A stretch of 64,000 nucleotides of DNA from Microbacterium sp. LWO13-1.2 (GCF_038397725.1 NZ_CP151634.1:868001-932000), one strand, 5' to 3'. Positions 16,095 to 24,841 are shown, counted from the first letter of the stretch. Made by a program: numbers and translations. Notes: generated from the letters alone by a model not told the origin.

Positions 16095-17084
16095 TCACCG
16101 AAAGCGGGCGAGCGTCGCGGTGAGCGTCGCGAGCGTTTCGTCCGTCGTCGGCACCCCGCCGGCGCGCAGCGCGAGCACGCCCGCTCCGATGACCCCGTCG
16201 ACGACCGGACGCAGATCCAGGCCGACCGCGGCAGCTCCGAGGCGCCTCATGAAAGCATCCCGCACCGCTCCGGGGCGCGACAGCACGCCACCTCCCGCGA
16301 CGAGCGGCCCCGGTCCGGTCAGGACGGCGATCAGCGAGTCGGCGAGATGCTCGCCCGCCCGTCGCAGAATGCGCTCGGCCACCGGATCTCCTTCGGTCGC
16401 GAACGCGAGCGGCGCCAGCGAGGCGAGCTCGATCGGCGGCCGGGCGTACAGCGCGTCGACGATCCGCTCCAGCATGACCGAGCGGCCGTCGCCGCGCGTG
16501 GACTCCGAGGGGATGCCGAGATGATCGAGCACCCCGCGCGTCAGCGCCGTCTCCGGTCCCGTGGCGTCGAGATCCTGCACCACGGCCCTGGCGACGCGGC
16601 GACCGATCCAGAAGCCGCTGCCGCGGTCGCCCAGCAGCCAGCCCAGACCGTCGCTCGCCACGTCGATCCGACCGCCCGAGATGCGGATGACGCTTGCCCC
16701 GGTGCCGGACACGATCGCGTACCCGAACTCCTCCGCCGCCCCGCTGAAATACGTCGCCAGCAGATCGGACTCGAAGGCGAGTCGTCCGGTGAAGCCGGCA
16801 GCGGTCAGCCGGTCGCGAAGCCGCTCCGCCCCGGCGCCGGACGCTCGCTGTCCGGCCATGGCCGCGGTGATCACGGCAATGTCGCCCACCGCACAGCCGG
16901 CCGACGCGACCGCCCCCTGAACGGCCTCCAGCACGCCGTCCGCCGCCCGCTCAGGACCCGCAGAGATCGGGTTGCCGCGCCCGCCGACGCCGTAGCCGAG
17001 ACACGCCCCGCCGGCGTTCGTCAGCACCGCCCTGGTCGATGTTCCACCGGCGTCCACGCCCAACATCAACATGTCGTGACCCAT
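16095..17084 (-). CDS. BadF/BadG/BcrA/BcrD-type sugar kinase (N-acetylglucosamine kinase-like)
   Basis: 329 residues of the ASKHA fold. DAGGTST (11-17) is the first phosphate loop and GTGASV the second; GWLLGDRGSGFWIGR is typical of the eukaryote-like N-acetylglucosamine kinase branch. It lies between two amino-sugar operons, so N-acetylglucosamine phosphorylation after NgcEFG uptake is the natural role, though only by inference. The ATG at 17084 has a weak AGGAC upstream; ATG 17072 is the alternative. It is divergent from the SIS-ngcEFG operon. Confidence 0.82.
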   Translation of the reverse strand: MGHDMLMLGVDAGGTSTRAVLTNAGGACLGYGVGGRGNPISAGPERAADGVLEAVQGAVASAGCAVGDIAVITAAMAGQRASGAGAERLRDRLTAAGFTGRLAFESDLLATYFSGAAEEFGYAIVSGTGASVIRISGGRIDVASDGLGWLLGDRGSGFWIGRRVARAVVQDLDATGPETALTRGVLDHLGIPSESTRGDGRSVMLERIVDALYARPPIELASLAPLAFATEGDPVAERILRRAGEHLADSLIAVLTGPGPLVAGGGVLSRPGAVRDAFMRRLGAAAVGLDLRPVVDGVIGAGVLALRAGGVPTTDETLATLTATLARFR

Positions 17085-17086
17085 TT

Positions 17087-17130
17087 GTTATGCGTCCTAA
17101 CTTGACCTTGATGCGCCGTGAGCATAGCTT
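17087..17130 (+). promoter_or_regulatory. Promoter and operator of the SIS-ngcEFG operon
   Basis: -35 TTGACC (17102-17107) and -10 TAGCTT (17125-17130) are separated by 17 bp. Directly abutting the -35 is the 15-bp dyad GTTATGCGTCCTAAC (17087-17101), which also lies just upstream of the divergent BadF kinase start. One site could therefore control both operons. Confidence 0.6.
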
Positions 17131-17256
17131 CAACCCAAGGGAAATCCCGGGGTCGGATTCTGGAGGCAATGGTGCCACGCAGCATGGGCCTCGGCAATGG
17201 CGAGGCCGGCAACCCGACGACCTGTCAGTGAAGCAGTTCCAGCAAGGAGACCCGCG

Positions 17257-18006
17257 ATGACCGATGCGTCAGACCTGTTCCGCGAGGCGCAGACCCGACT
17301 CGCGGAACTGACCGCTCGAGCCGAATCCGGTGCCTTCGACGGTGCGATCGGACTGCTGGTCGGCGCTCTCGACGGCGGCGGCGTCATCCACGCCTTCGGC
17401 ACCGGACACTCCGAAGCCTTCGCCATGGAGATCTCCGGGCGCGCAGGCGGACTCATCCCGACCAACCGCTTCGCGCTCCGCGACATCGTGATGCACGGAG
17501 ATCGCGACGTCGAGGTGCTCACCGGCGCGTTGGAGCGCGAACCGTGGGTCGTCGAGGAGCTCATGGCAACCGTCCCGGTGGGCGAGAACGACATCTTCGT
17601 GATCGCCTCGAACTCCGGCGTGAACGGATCCATCGTCGGCGCAGCGCTGTGGGCGAAAGAGCACGGGCACAGCGTGATCGCGGTGACCAGCCTGGAGCAC
17701 ACCGCACGCGTGCAGCCGAAGCATCCGTCCGGCCAGCGTCTCAGCGAGGTCGCCGACATCGTCATCGACAACCTCGCCCCCTACGGCGACACGACTCTCG
17801 AGGTCGCCGACGGCATCGGAGCCGGCGCGATCTCGTCGATCACCGCCGCGTACATCGCTCAGCTGCTCACGCTCGGGGTGGCGCGCACGATCGCCGACCG
17901 CGGCGAGACGCCCCCGATGTACATCTCCGCCAACATTCCCGGCGGCGACGACCACAACTCAGTCCTCGAAGACCGCTACCGCGGCCGCATCCGACGGGGC
18001 GCCTGA
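17257..18006 (+). CDS. SIS-domain sugar-phosphate protein (UPF0309/MurQ-like)
   Basis: 249 residues with a single SIS domain: VIHAFGTGHSEAFAMEISGRAGG and FVIASNSGVNGSIVGAALWAKEHG are the phosphosugar-binding strands and loops. Related proteins act on N-acetylated sugar phosphates, for example MurQ on N-acetylmuramate-6-phosphate, but this one is shorter and its reaction is not established. ATG 17257 follows AAGGAG. It leads directly into ngcE, so it most likely handles the sugar imported by that transporter. Confidence 0.8.
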   Translation: MTDASDLFREAQTRLAELTARAESGAFDGAIGLLVGALDGGGVIHAFGTGHSEAFAMEISGRAGGLIPTNRFALRDIVMHGDRDVEVLTGALEREPWVVEELMATVPVGENDIFVIASNSGVNGSIVGAALWAKEHGHSVIAVTSLEHTARVQPKHPSGQRLSEVADIVIDNLAPYGDTTLEVADGIGAGAISSITAAYIAQLLTLGVARTIADRGETPPMYISANIPGGDDHNSVLEDRYRGRIRRGA

Positions 18007-18055
18007 GCGCACCCGACACACCCTCACCGATCACACCACAACGAAAGGTACGAAG

Positions 18056-19471
18056 ATGGAACTCAACAACCAGTCCATCAGCCGCCGCAACCTGCTGCGC
18101 GGTGCAGCCGCGACGGCGCTGCTGCTGCCCTTTGGCATGTCCCTCGCATCCTGCGCCGCACCCGGCGGCGGCGGAAGCACCGGACCCAAGGGCGAGGTGA
18201 CATCCGACAACCCGTTCGGTGTCGCAGCCAACACGACCGTCGACGCGGTCATCTTCAACGGTGGCTACGGCGTCGACTACGTCGAGAACGCCGCGAAGCT
18301 GATGGAGAAGAGCAAGGGTCTCGACGGCGTCACCGTCAAGGTCTCGCCCTCGACCAAGATCGCCACCGAACTGCAGCCGCGCTTCGTCGGCGGCAACCCG
18401 CCGGACCTCATCGACAACTCCGGCGCGAACTCGATCGGCTGGAACACGATCATCGACCAGCTCGAAGACCTCACCTCGGTGATCGACTCCGAGAACCTCG
18501 AGGGCGAGAAGATCCGCGACACGCTGTACGGCGGCGTCGAGGCTCCCGGTACGTTCGACGGCAAGTTCGTCGCACTGAACTACGTCATGACCGTGTACGG
18601 CCTGTGGTACTCGTCGAGCCTGTTCGAGGAGAACGGCTGGAAGGTGCCGACGAGCTGGCAGGACCTCAAGGCTCTCGGCGAGGCCGCAAAGGCACAGGGC
18701 AAGTTCCTGTTCCTCTGGGGCAAGGAAGCGGCGACCTACTACCAGACGATGGTCGTCGACTCGGCCGTCATCCAGGGTGGCGACGACGTGCGCCTGCCGC
18801 TCGAGAACCTCGAAGAGGGATGCTGGTCCAACCCGGTCATCCAGGACATCCTGACGATCTTCCACGACCTGATCGCTTCGGGTTACGTGAAGCCGGGCGG
18901 TTCGGGCACGCAGTTCACCGAGGCGCAGGCGCAGTGGAGCAACAAGCAGGAGGCGCTGCTGTACCCGTCGGGCTCGTGGATCGAGAACGAGATGAAGTCG
19001 CAGACGAAGGAGGGCTTCGCGATGAAGGGCCTCGCCGAGCTGCCCCTCAACACCAGCCAGACGACCCCGGCCGGCACGATGCGCGCCGAGGCCGGCGAGC
19101 CGTTCGTCGTTCCGACCAAGGCGAAGAACCCGGCCGGTGGCAAGGAGCTGCTGCGCACGATGCTCTCCAAGGAGTCGGCGACCGCCTTCGCGAAGGAGAA
19201 GCTCGCTCCGACGATCGTCAAGGGCACCGTTCCCGAAGACGGTTTCGGCTCGACCGCACTCGTGTCGCAGTCGGAACTGCTGGCGACCGCCGGTGAGAAC
19301 GTCTTCACCATCAAGTCGTTCAACCTGTACGGCATGAACAGCGACCAGCTGCCGATCTGGAACTCGTTCCTCGACGGCAAGATGACGGTCGCTGAGATCA
19401 CCCAGCAGCTGCAGGCCCTCACCGACAAGGTCCGCGACGACGACTCGGTCAACAAGATCGAGATCAAGTGA
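18056..19471 (+). CDS. ngcE: N-acetylglucosamine/chitobiose ABC transporter, lipoprotein binding protein
   Basis: 471 residues. The N-terminus combines a twin-arginine-like SRRNLLRG (9-16), a hydrophobic stretch and a lipobox ending at C33 (LASC), so it is a membrane-anchored lipoprotein possibly exported by Tat. The rest is a family 1 extracellular solute-binding fold with ADAVIFNGGYG-like and NPPDLIDN segments characteristic of the NgcE group, known in Streptomyces for N-acetylglucosamine and N,N'-diacetylchitobiose. It is followed by two permease genes with 4-bp overlaps and no ATPase gene, as in ngcEFG operons, where a shared MsiK-like ATPase is used. Confidence 0.87.
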   Translation: MELNNQSISRRNLLRGAAATALLLPFGMSLASCAAPGGGGSTGPKGEVTSDNPFGVAANTTVDAVIFNGGYGVDYVENAAKLMEKSKGLDGVTVKVSPSTKIATELQPRFVGGNPPDLIDNSGANSIGWNTIIDQLEDLTSVIDSENLEGEKIRDTLYGGVEAPGTFDGKFVALNYVMTVYGLWYSSSLFEENGWKVPTSWQDLKALGEAAKAQGKFLFLWGKEAATYYQTMVVDSAVIQGGDDVRLPLENLEEGCWSNPVIQDILTIFHDLIASGYVKPGGSGTQFTEAQAQWSNKQEALLYPSGSWIENEMKSQTKEGFAMKGLAELPLNTSQTTPAGTMRAEAGEPFVVPTKAKNPAGGKELLRTMLSKESATAFAKEKLAPTIVKGTVPEDGFGSTALVSQSELLATAGENVFTIKSFNLYGMNSDQLPIWNSFLDGKMTVAEITQQLQALTDKVRDDDSVNKIEIK

Positions 19472-20487
19472 CCTCACTTCCCGGTCTTGACTCGGCGACG
19501 AACACCGCCGCAGTCATCACTCCCAAGACGGGGCGGCGCAAGCCGCCCCGTCTTGGGCAGCGCCCGCTGACCTTCGATTACGTCTCCTTCCTGCTGGTGT
19601 TCCTCGTCCTGCCGGTGGCGATCTTCCTGATCTTCGTGATCTCGCCGTTCGTGCAGGCCGTGTATTACTCGATGACGAACTGGACCGGCTTCTCGCCGGA
19701 GATGGACTTCGTCGGGCTCAAGAACTTCGGTCGACTCTTCTCCGACTCGACGTTCCTCCAGGCCATGGGCAACAACATCCTTCTGGCGATCGCCGTGCCG
19801 CTGATCACCCTGTCGATCGCGCTCGTCTTCGCGAGCATGATCACGGTCGGCGGCCCGAGCAGTGGTCAGGTTCGCGGCCTCGGCGGATCGAGTTTCTACC
19901 GCGTCGTCTCGTTCTTCCCGTACGTCATTCCCGCGATCGTGATCGGCATCCTCTGGGCGCTGATCTACTCGCCGGAGGGGCTGCTCAACGGCATCCTCGA
20001 TACGGCCGGACTGGATGTGAAGGGCTTCGCCTGGCTCGGCGACGAGACCACCGCGATGGGTGCGTCGATCTTCGTGATCGTCTGGGGCATGGTCGGCTTC
20101 TACATGGTGCTGTTCATCGCCGCGATCAAGGGCATCCCTGCCGAGACCTATGAGGCCGCCCGCATCGACGGCGCCGGCCGATTCCGCACGACGATCTCGA
20201 TCACCCTCCCGCTGATCCGCGACAACGTGCAGACCGCGTACATCTACATCGGCATCATGGCACTCGACGCGTTCGTCTACATGGCGGCCCTGAACGCCAC
20301 CGGCGGCCCCGGTAACACCACTCTCGTGATGTCGCAGTACCTGTACCGCACCGCATTCGAGAAGAGCCAGTTCGGCCTGGCGAGTGCCATGGGCGTCGTG
20401 CTCGCGGTGATCACGCTGCTGTTCGCCGCGCTCGTGTTCCTGGTCAACAGACTCACCGGCGGCAAAGACGATGGGGGACGCATATGA
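19468..20487 (+). CDS. ngcF: N-acetylglucosamine/chitobiose ABC permease
   Basis: 339 residues, six transmembrane segments, with the sugar-permease EAA loop (ETYEAARIDGAGRFRTTISITLPLI). It starts at a GTG that overlaps the ngcE stop. It is the first of the two membrane subunits; an N-terminal extension of about 45 residues with Pro, Lys and Arg lies in the cytoplasm. Specificity is assigned through the linked NgcE protein. Confidence 0.87.
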   Translation: MTSLPGLDSATNTAAVITPKTGRRKPPRLGQRPLTFDYVSFLLVFLVLPVAIFLIFVISPFVQAVYYSMTNWTGFSPEMDFVGLKNFGRLFSDSTFLQAMGNNILLAIAVPLITLSIALVFASMITVGGPSSGQVRGLGGSSFYRVVSFFPYVIPAIVIGILWALIYSPEGLLNGILDTAGLDVKGFAWLGDETTAMGASIFVIVWGMVGFYMVLFIAAIKGIPAETYEAARIDGAGRFRTTISITLPLIRDNVQTAYIYIGIMALDAFVYMAALNATGGPGNTTLVMSQYLYRTAFEKSQFGLASAMGVVLAVITLLFAALVFLVNRLTGGKDDGGRI

Positions 20488-21398
20488 GCGACAAGACGCA
20501 GACCCTGATCTCGATCGATCCGAAGCGCGCCCGCAAGAATCCGGTTCTGGTCCGCAAGACCAGGACGACGACTGGCGACAAGGTCGTCGGCACCATCTCG
20601 CACATCGTGCTGGCCATCTGGTCGATCGTGGTGATCCTGCCGTTGCTGTGGACGCTGTTCAGCTCGTTCAAGTCCACGTCGGAGATCTTCGAATCGCCGT
20701 TCACGCTGCCGTCGTCGTGGGACTTCACGAACTACATCAACGCCTGGACGAAGCACAACTTCGGCCAGATGTTCCTGAACACGATCATCGTGGTCGGCGT
20801 CTCGCTGGTCCTGGTGATGCTGCTCGGCGCGATGTGCGCCTACGTGCTCGCGCGGTTCTCGGTGCCCGGCAGCAGGGTGATCTACTACCTGATGCTCGCG
20901 GGTCTCACCTTCCCGGTGTTCCTCGCGATCGTTCCGCTGTTCTTCGTCCTGCAGGGGATCGGATTGCTCGGCACTCTGCCGGGGCTCATCATCACCTATG
21001 TGGCGTTCGCGCTGCCGTTCACGGTGTTCTTCCTCTACTCGTTCTTCAAGTCGTTGCCGTACGAGATCCAGGAAGCGGCCTACGTCGACGGCGCGAGCGA
21101 ATGGCGCACCTTCTTCCAGGTGATGCTGCCGATGGCCAAGCCCGGCCTGGCAGCGGTCGGCATCCTGAACTTCCTCGGCCTGTGGAATCAGTTCCTGCTG
21201 CCCGTCGCGTTGAACCCGAACTCATCGCAGTACGTGCTGTCGCAGGGAATGGCGGCGTTCGCGTCGGCCGCAGGGTACGAGGTCGACCAGGGCGCTCTGT
21301 TCGCCGCGGTGATCATCACGATCGTGCCGGTGCTCCTGGTGTACATCTTCTTCCAGCGTCAGCTGCAGGGATCGGTGTCGCAGGGCACCTCGAAGTAG
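20484..21398 (+). CDS. ngcG: N-acetylglucosamine/chitobiose ABC permease
   Basis: 304 residues, six transmembrane segments, EAA loop (EIQEAAYVDGASEWRTFFQVMLPMAKPG). It overlaps ngcF by 4 bp and ends the operon; a strong terminator follows at 21407-21444. It is the second membrane subunit of the importer. No ATP-binding subunit is encoded nearby, consistent with use of a shared ATPase elsewhere in the genome. Confidence 0.87.
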   Translation: MSDKTQTLISIDPKRARKNPVLVRKTRTTTGDKVVGTISHIVLAIWSIVVILPLLWTLFSSFKSTSEIFESPFTLPSSWDFTNYINAWTKHNFGQMFLNTIIVVGVSLVLVMLLGAMCAYVLARFSVPGSRVIYYLMLAGLTFPVFLAIVPLFFVLQGIGLLGTLPGLIITYVAFALPFTVFFLYSFFKSLPYEIQEAAYVDGASEWRTFFQVMLPMAKPGLAAVGILNFLGLWNQFLLPVALNPNSSQYVLSQGMAAFASAAGYEVDQGALFAAVIITIVPVLLVYIFFQRQLQGSVSQGTSK

Positions 21399-21406
21399 CT
21401 TCACAT

Positions 21407-21444
21407 TGAAGGCCCCGGAACGCCGTCGCGTTCCGGGGCCTTCA
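21407..21444 (+). terminator. Intrinsic terminator after ngcG
   Basis: A perfect 17-bp stem (TGAAGGCCCCGGAACGC with its complement) encloses loop CGTC. It begins 9 bases after the ngcG stop and also ends the convergent DHFR-like operon on the other strand. Confidence 0.85.
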
Positions 21445-21450
21445 GCATTC

Positions 21451-22020
21451 TCAGGCGGATGCCACGACCCGGTAGGTCATTCCGACATGACCGCTCGGGT
21501 GCGAGACGACCCGATCCAGGTCGAGGCGGCGCTGGCCGAGCGACGTCGGCGTGAACGAGCGCCCCTCGCCGATGAGCACCGGTACGACGCGGAGGCGCAG
21601 CTCATCGACCAGACCAGCCTCGAACAGCGCGTCGGCGAGCTCGAGGCTGCCCCAGACGACGATCCGGCCGTACCGCTCCTTGAGATCGGTGACTGCACGT
21701 GTGGCGTCACCTCGGAGAATCTCGATCGCCCCGTCGCCCCAGGGCGCCTCGGTGAGCGTGTTCGAGATGACGAACTTCGGCAGGCGGTTGATCGGTTCGG
21801 CGACGACCTCGACGTCGGGGTCGGCCGTCGGCCAGTACCCCGCGAACATCCGGTAGGTGTTCGCGCCCAGCAGGATCGCGTCGACGCCGTGAAGGAACGC
21901 GAGCTGGTCGTCGTCATTGGCGTTGCCGACATCGGCGGCATCCATGAAGCCGATGCCGCCGTCGGGCTCTGCGGCGTATCCGTCGACGCTCACGATCTGC
22001 TCGACCGTGAGGAGGCCCAT
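21451..22020 (-). CDS. Dihydrofolate reductase-like (RibD C-terminal domain) protein
   Basis: 189 residues. The RibD_C/DHFR-like fold is indicated by the MGLLTVEQIVSVDGYAAEPDGG start, by AILLGANTYRMFAGYWP, and by IVVWGSLELADALFEAGLVDELRL. Proteins of this group are often labelled dihydrofolate reductase family, but their substrates are mostly unknown. It is the last gene of an ArsR-SRPBCC-DHFR-like operon; its start shares one base with the preceding stop. Confidence 0.82.
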   Translation of the reverse strand: MGLLTVEQIVSVDGYAAEPDGGIGFMDAADVGNANDDDQLAFLHGVDAILLGANTYRMFAGYWPTADPDVEVVAEPINRLPKFVISNTLTEAPWGDGAIEILRGDATRAVTDLKERYGRIVVWGSLELADALFEAGLVDELRLRVVPVLIGEGRSFTPTSLGQRRLDLDRVVSHPSGHVGMTYRVVASA

Positions 22021-22493
22021 CAGGATGCCTCCCCGTCTAGATGCTCGACGAGGATGTCGAACGCCGAGTCCCAGCCGTCGTAGACGAACTCATCGCCCGG
22101 TGCACCGTCGAAACCCTGCAGATGGAACGTCATCAGCGTCTCATCGCCGGCATCGCCGTGCGTCGCGAAGTCGACGGTGATGACCGGGGCGGATTCGTCA
22201 GGATCGCCCTGAGATCCCCAGGTGAAGACGAGCCGCTCCGGCGGCGTGATCTCGCGGTACACCCCGGCGGTGGGATATTCCGTGCCGTCCGGCGCGATCA
22301 TCGTGTAGCGGTACCGGCCGCCTGGTCGCGCATCGATCTCGACGCTCTCCCGGGGGAGACTCACGCCTCGCGGATGCCACCAGAAGATGGCCTCCTCGGG
22401 ATCCGTCCAGGCGCGCCACACCAGGTCGCGGGGCGCGTCGAAGACGCGTGTGATGGTGAACTGCTTCTGGCTCGTCGCCGTCTGCTCAGGCAT
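22020..22493 (-). CDS. SRPBCC/AHSA1-domain protein
   Basis: 157 residues. The AHSA1-like START fold is seen from FTITRVFDAPRDLVWRAWTDPE near the N-terminus through VYREITPPERLVFTWGS to FDILVEHLD at the end. These proteins bind small hydrophobic ligands or act as co-chaperone-like domains; many pair with ArsR regulators as here. It overlaps the ArsR gene by 8 bp. Confidence 0.85.
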   Translation of the reverse strand: MPEQTATSQKQFTITRVFDAPRDLVWRAWTDPEEAIFWWHPRGVSLPRESVEIDARPGGRYRYTMIAPDGTEYPTAGVYREITPPERLVFTWGSQGDPDESAPVITVDFATHGDAGDETLMTFHLQGFDGAPGDEFVYDGWDSAFDILVEHLDGEAS

Positions 22494-22824
22494 CGGTCGT
22501 TCCTTTCAGCTCCTGGAGTCGCTCACTGAGCGCGTCGAAGCGCGCGTTCCACTCGGCGCGGTGCCGCTCGACCCAGGCCGCAGCCTCGTCGAGGGGTTCC
22601 GTGCGGAGCGTGCACCGTCGCCATTGCGCGTCGACGGTCCGCTCGACGAGACCGGCGCGCTCGAGCACCTTGAGGTGCTGCGAGATCGCGGGGCGGCTCA
22701 TCGCGAACGGCTCGGCCAGTTCTCCGACGGTCGTCGAGCCGCTGCTGAGGCGCGAGATCATCGCACGCCTGGTCGGATCGGCGAGGGCCTGGAAGACGAG
22801 GCTGAGTTCATCCGCTGCATCCAT
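22486..22824 (-). CDS. ArsR-family transcriptional regulator
   Basis: 112 residues. Winged helix with LADPTRRAMISRLSSGSTTVGELAEPFAMSRPAISQHLKVLERAGLVER (about residues 15-63). It lacks the Cys pair of metal sensors, as in the SRPBCC-linked ArsR subgroup. It heads the operon with the SRPBCC and DHFR-like genes and probably represses its own promoter, where two CCTTAAYTA repeats occur at 22835-22859. Confidence 0.88.
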   Translation of the reverse strand: MDAADELSLVFQALADPTRRAMISRLSSGSTTVGELAEPFAMSRPAISQHLKVLERAGLVERTVDAQWRRCTLRTEPLDEAAAWVERHRAEWNARFDALSERLQELKGTTDA

Positions 22825-22834
22825 GTAAGCAAAT

Positions 22835-22859
22835 CCTTAATTAGTGGATGCCTTAACTA
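22835..22859 (-). promoter_or_regulatory. AT-rich repeat pair before the ArsR operon
   Basis: CCTTAATTA (22835-22843) and CCTTAACTA (22851-22859) are direct repeats with a 16-bp period in an otherwise GC-rich region, immediately upstream of the ArsR start. They are candidate operators or promoter elements for autoregulation. Confidence 0.45.
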
Positions 22860-22932
22860 TGCGCGCGTGCGAGGGCGCCGTCAAGCCTTCCGTGCGGCAT
22901 CGGTGATCTCCCCCGAGCGCGGCGGACCCTCG

Positions 22933-23232
22933 TCAGCGGCCTTCGGCCGCCTCGGTGTGATGGCGGATGACCTCGGCCACGACGAAGTTGAACCACTTCT
23001 CGGCGAACTCGGGGTCGAGGTGGGCCTCTTCGGCGAGCGCCCGGAGGCGGGCTGTCTGCTGCTCTTCGCGCCGCGGGTCGGATGCCGGCATCTCATGCTC
23101 GGCCTTCAGGTGCCCGACCTGTTGGGTGGCACGGAAACGCTCGGCCAGCATGAAGATGAGGGCGGCATCGATGTTGTCGATCGTGGCACGCAGCCGTAGC
23201 AGTTCTTCCCGGGGGTCCATGGCTGCTGTCAT
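22933..23232 (-). CDS. Chorismate mutase, AroQ class
   Basis: 99 residues, the usual length of a stand-alone AroQ-fold enzyme. The helical pattern LLRLRATIDNIDAALIFMLAERFRATQQVGHLKAEHEMPASDPRREEQQ carries the conserved Arg and Lys that bind chorismate, near residues 14, 31 and 43. It converts chorismate to prephenate, the first step towards Phe and Tyr. In actinobacteria such small intracellular forms work in a complex with DAHP synthase, which is not in this window. No operon partner. Confidence 0.88.
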   Translation of the reverse strand: MTAAMDPREELLRLRATIDNIDAALIFMLAERFRATQQVGHLKAEHEMPASDPRREEQQTARLRALAEEAHLDPEFAEKWFNFVVAEVIRHHTEAAEGR

Positions 23233-23294
23233 GCCCCTACTCTAGGAGGTTCCGCCGCCGTCGATCCCAGCTGTGACACCGATATCGTGAGGGC

Positions 23295-24479
23295 ATGAGC
23301 AACGACGAATCGACGACACCCGACGTCATCGACGACACCCCGCCCGTCGAGGTGCCGCCGTCACCCGCTCCCTCCTCCGCATCGGTGCCGCGCGCCGTGG
23401 TCATCGAGCCGATGACGCCGAGCCGCTCTTTCTGGACGCGCATCGACCGGCCCTTCGTCTTCGGGTTCCTGGTCACGCTCGGGGGGCTCGCGGCCGTTCT
23501 GCTGGGTCTTGCCCTGTCGAACCTCGCGACCGTGCTCATCTATATCGCGTTGGCGCTCTTCGCAGCTCTCGGCCTCGACCCCGCCGTCCGGTTCCTCGAG
23601 CGGCGCGGCCTCTCCCGCGCCGTGGCCGTGGCCGTCGTGATCCTCGGCCTCATCGTGGTCGTCGCGCTGATCCTGTGGATGGTGCTTCCGATCGTGATCG
23701 AGCAGATCGCCAGCTTCGTCCGCTCGGTGCCGGCGATGATCCAGGAGTTCACCGCTACCGATCTCTACGCCACCCTCGACAGGCAGTTCGGCGACCAGTT
23801 CCAGACCCTCGTCGCCGATATCCAGAAGTTCCTCTCCGACCCGGGCAACATCGCCGCGATCGGCGGCGGCGCCCTGCAGGTGGGTGCCTCGATCGCGACG
23901 GGCATCTCCGGCGCCATCGTCGTACTCGTGCTCACGATCTATTTCGTCGCCACGCTTCCCGGGATGAAGAAGGGGATGCTCAGCCTCGCCCCGGCCCGCG
24001 ACCGCGCCCGCACCGCAGACATCACCGATCTGATCACCGATGCGGTCGGCGGCTACGTGATGGGGATGGTCGTACTGGCCTTCTTCAACGCGATGATCGC
24101 TCTCGTGCTGTACACAGCGCTCGGCCTGCCCTTCCCGCCGCTGATGGCGACCGTCGCGTTCTGCGTCACCCTGATCCCGCTGGTCGGCTCCGTGATGTTC
24201 TGGGTCATCGGCACCGGACTCGCCCTGTTCACCGACCCGGTGGCCGCGCTCATCTTCGGGATCATCTACCTCGTCTACATGCAGGTCGAGGCGTATGTGA
24301 TCACCCCCCGCGTGATGAACAGGGCGATCTCGATCCCTGGCTCACTCGTGGTGATCGGCGCTCTCGCCGGAGGCACACTGCTCGGGCTCCTCGGCGCGCT
24401 GGTGGCCGTGCCGGTTGCGGCATCCATCCTGATCATCATCAAGCAGGTGTGGGTGCCGCGTCAGGACGCCAGGGTCTAG
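23295..24479 (+). CDS. AI-2E family transporter (YdgG/TqsA-like membrane protein)
   Basis: 394 residues with about eight transmembrane segments; the C-terminal region LPFPPLMATVAFCVTLIPLVGSVMFWVIGTG and the YVITPRVMNRAISIPG stretch are characteristic of the family. Members export small molecules or exchange ions, and the name comes from autoinducer-2 export in E. coli, which should not be assumed here. The N-terminal 55 residues are acidic and Pro-rich. Its stop overlaps the end of the convergent gene at 24476 by 4 bp. Confidence 0.87.
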   Translation: MSNDESTTPDVIDDTPPVEVPPSPAPSSASVPRAVVIEPMTPSRSFWTRIDRPFVFGFLVTLGGLAAVLLGLALSNLATVLIYIALALFAALGLDPAVRFLERRGLSRAVAVAVVILGLIVVVALILWMVLPIVIEQIASFVRSVPAMIQEFTATDLYATLDRQFGDQFQTLVADIQKFLSDPGNIAAIGGGALQVGASIATGISGAIVVLVLTIYFVATLPGMKKGMLSLAPARDRARTADITDLITDAVGGYVMGMVVLAFFNAMIALVLYTALGLPFPPLMATVAFCVTLIPLVGSVMFWVIGTGLALFTDPVAALIFGIIYLVYMQVEAYVITPRVMNRAISIPGSLVVIGALAGGTLLGLLGALVAVPVAASILIIIKQVWVPRQDARV

Positions 24480-24841
24480 AGCTCCTGATCGACGATGCCG
24501 ACGAATCGGCTTCCGACGCCCTCGAACTGGCCGCGATGGTGCCCATCAGCCGGCTTCGGAAGTTCGCCGAGTGCGTGGTGGCGGCAACTGACGTACGTGA
24601 ACTCCGGCCACCACTTCTTGGGCCTGGTCGTCTCGGTGTAGCCGCACACTTCGCAGGTCAGGGTGACCCACACGGGGCGGGCGCCCTTCTTGCGGTTCGA
24701 CCGCGACTGGACGAGCCACGCGGGCGGATCCTGTTCGAGCGCCACGAGCTCGGATTCGCTCGCCCCGTCGCCGAATCCGTGGCGGTCGGCCATCTCCAGG
24801 GAGATGTCGAGCCGTTGGGCGAGATCTCGCTTCGAGATCAT
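24476..24841 (-). CDS. Conserved-looking protein with a possible zinc-binding Cys/His site
   Basis: 121 residues. The N-terminal part (KRDLAQRLDISLEMADRHGF) resembles a helix-turn-helix, and the middle has CEVCGYTE followed after about 20 residues by SCRHH, a plausible CxxC...CxHH zinc site. I do not recognise a named family. It is convergent with the AI-2E transporter gene, sharing 4 bp at the ends, and it follows the osmoprotectant operon terminator. Confidence 0.65.
   Translation of the reverse strand: MISKRDLAQRLDISLEMADRHGFGDGASESELVALEQDPPAWLVQSRSNRKKGARPVWVTLTCEVCGYTETTRPKKWWPEFTYVSCRHHALGELPKPADGHHRGQFEGVGSRFVGIVDQEL

Noticed and set aside
17951..17970. Partial match to the 86-bp repeat end (CACAACTCAG)
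   Set aside because: Only ten bases agree, inside a well-conserved SIS gene, with no matching second arm.
17867..19477. 536-residue open frame antisense to ngcE
   Set aside because: It is a shadow of a high-GC gene: composition is Arg/Val/Asp/Leu-rich without domain features, while the sense strand encodes a clear lipoprotein.
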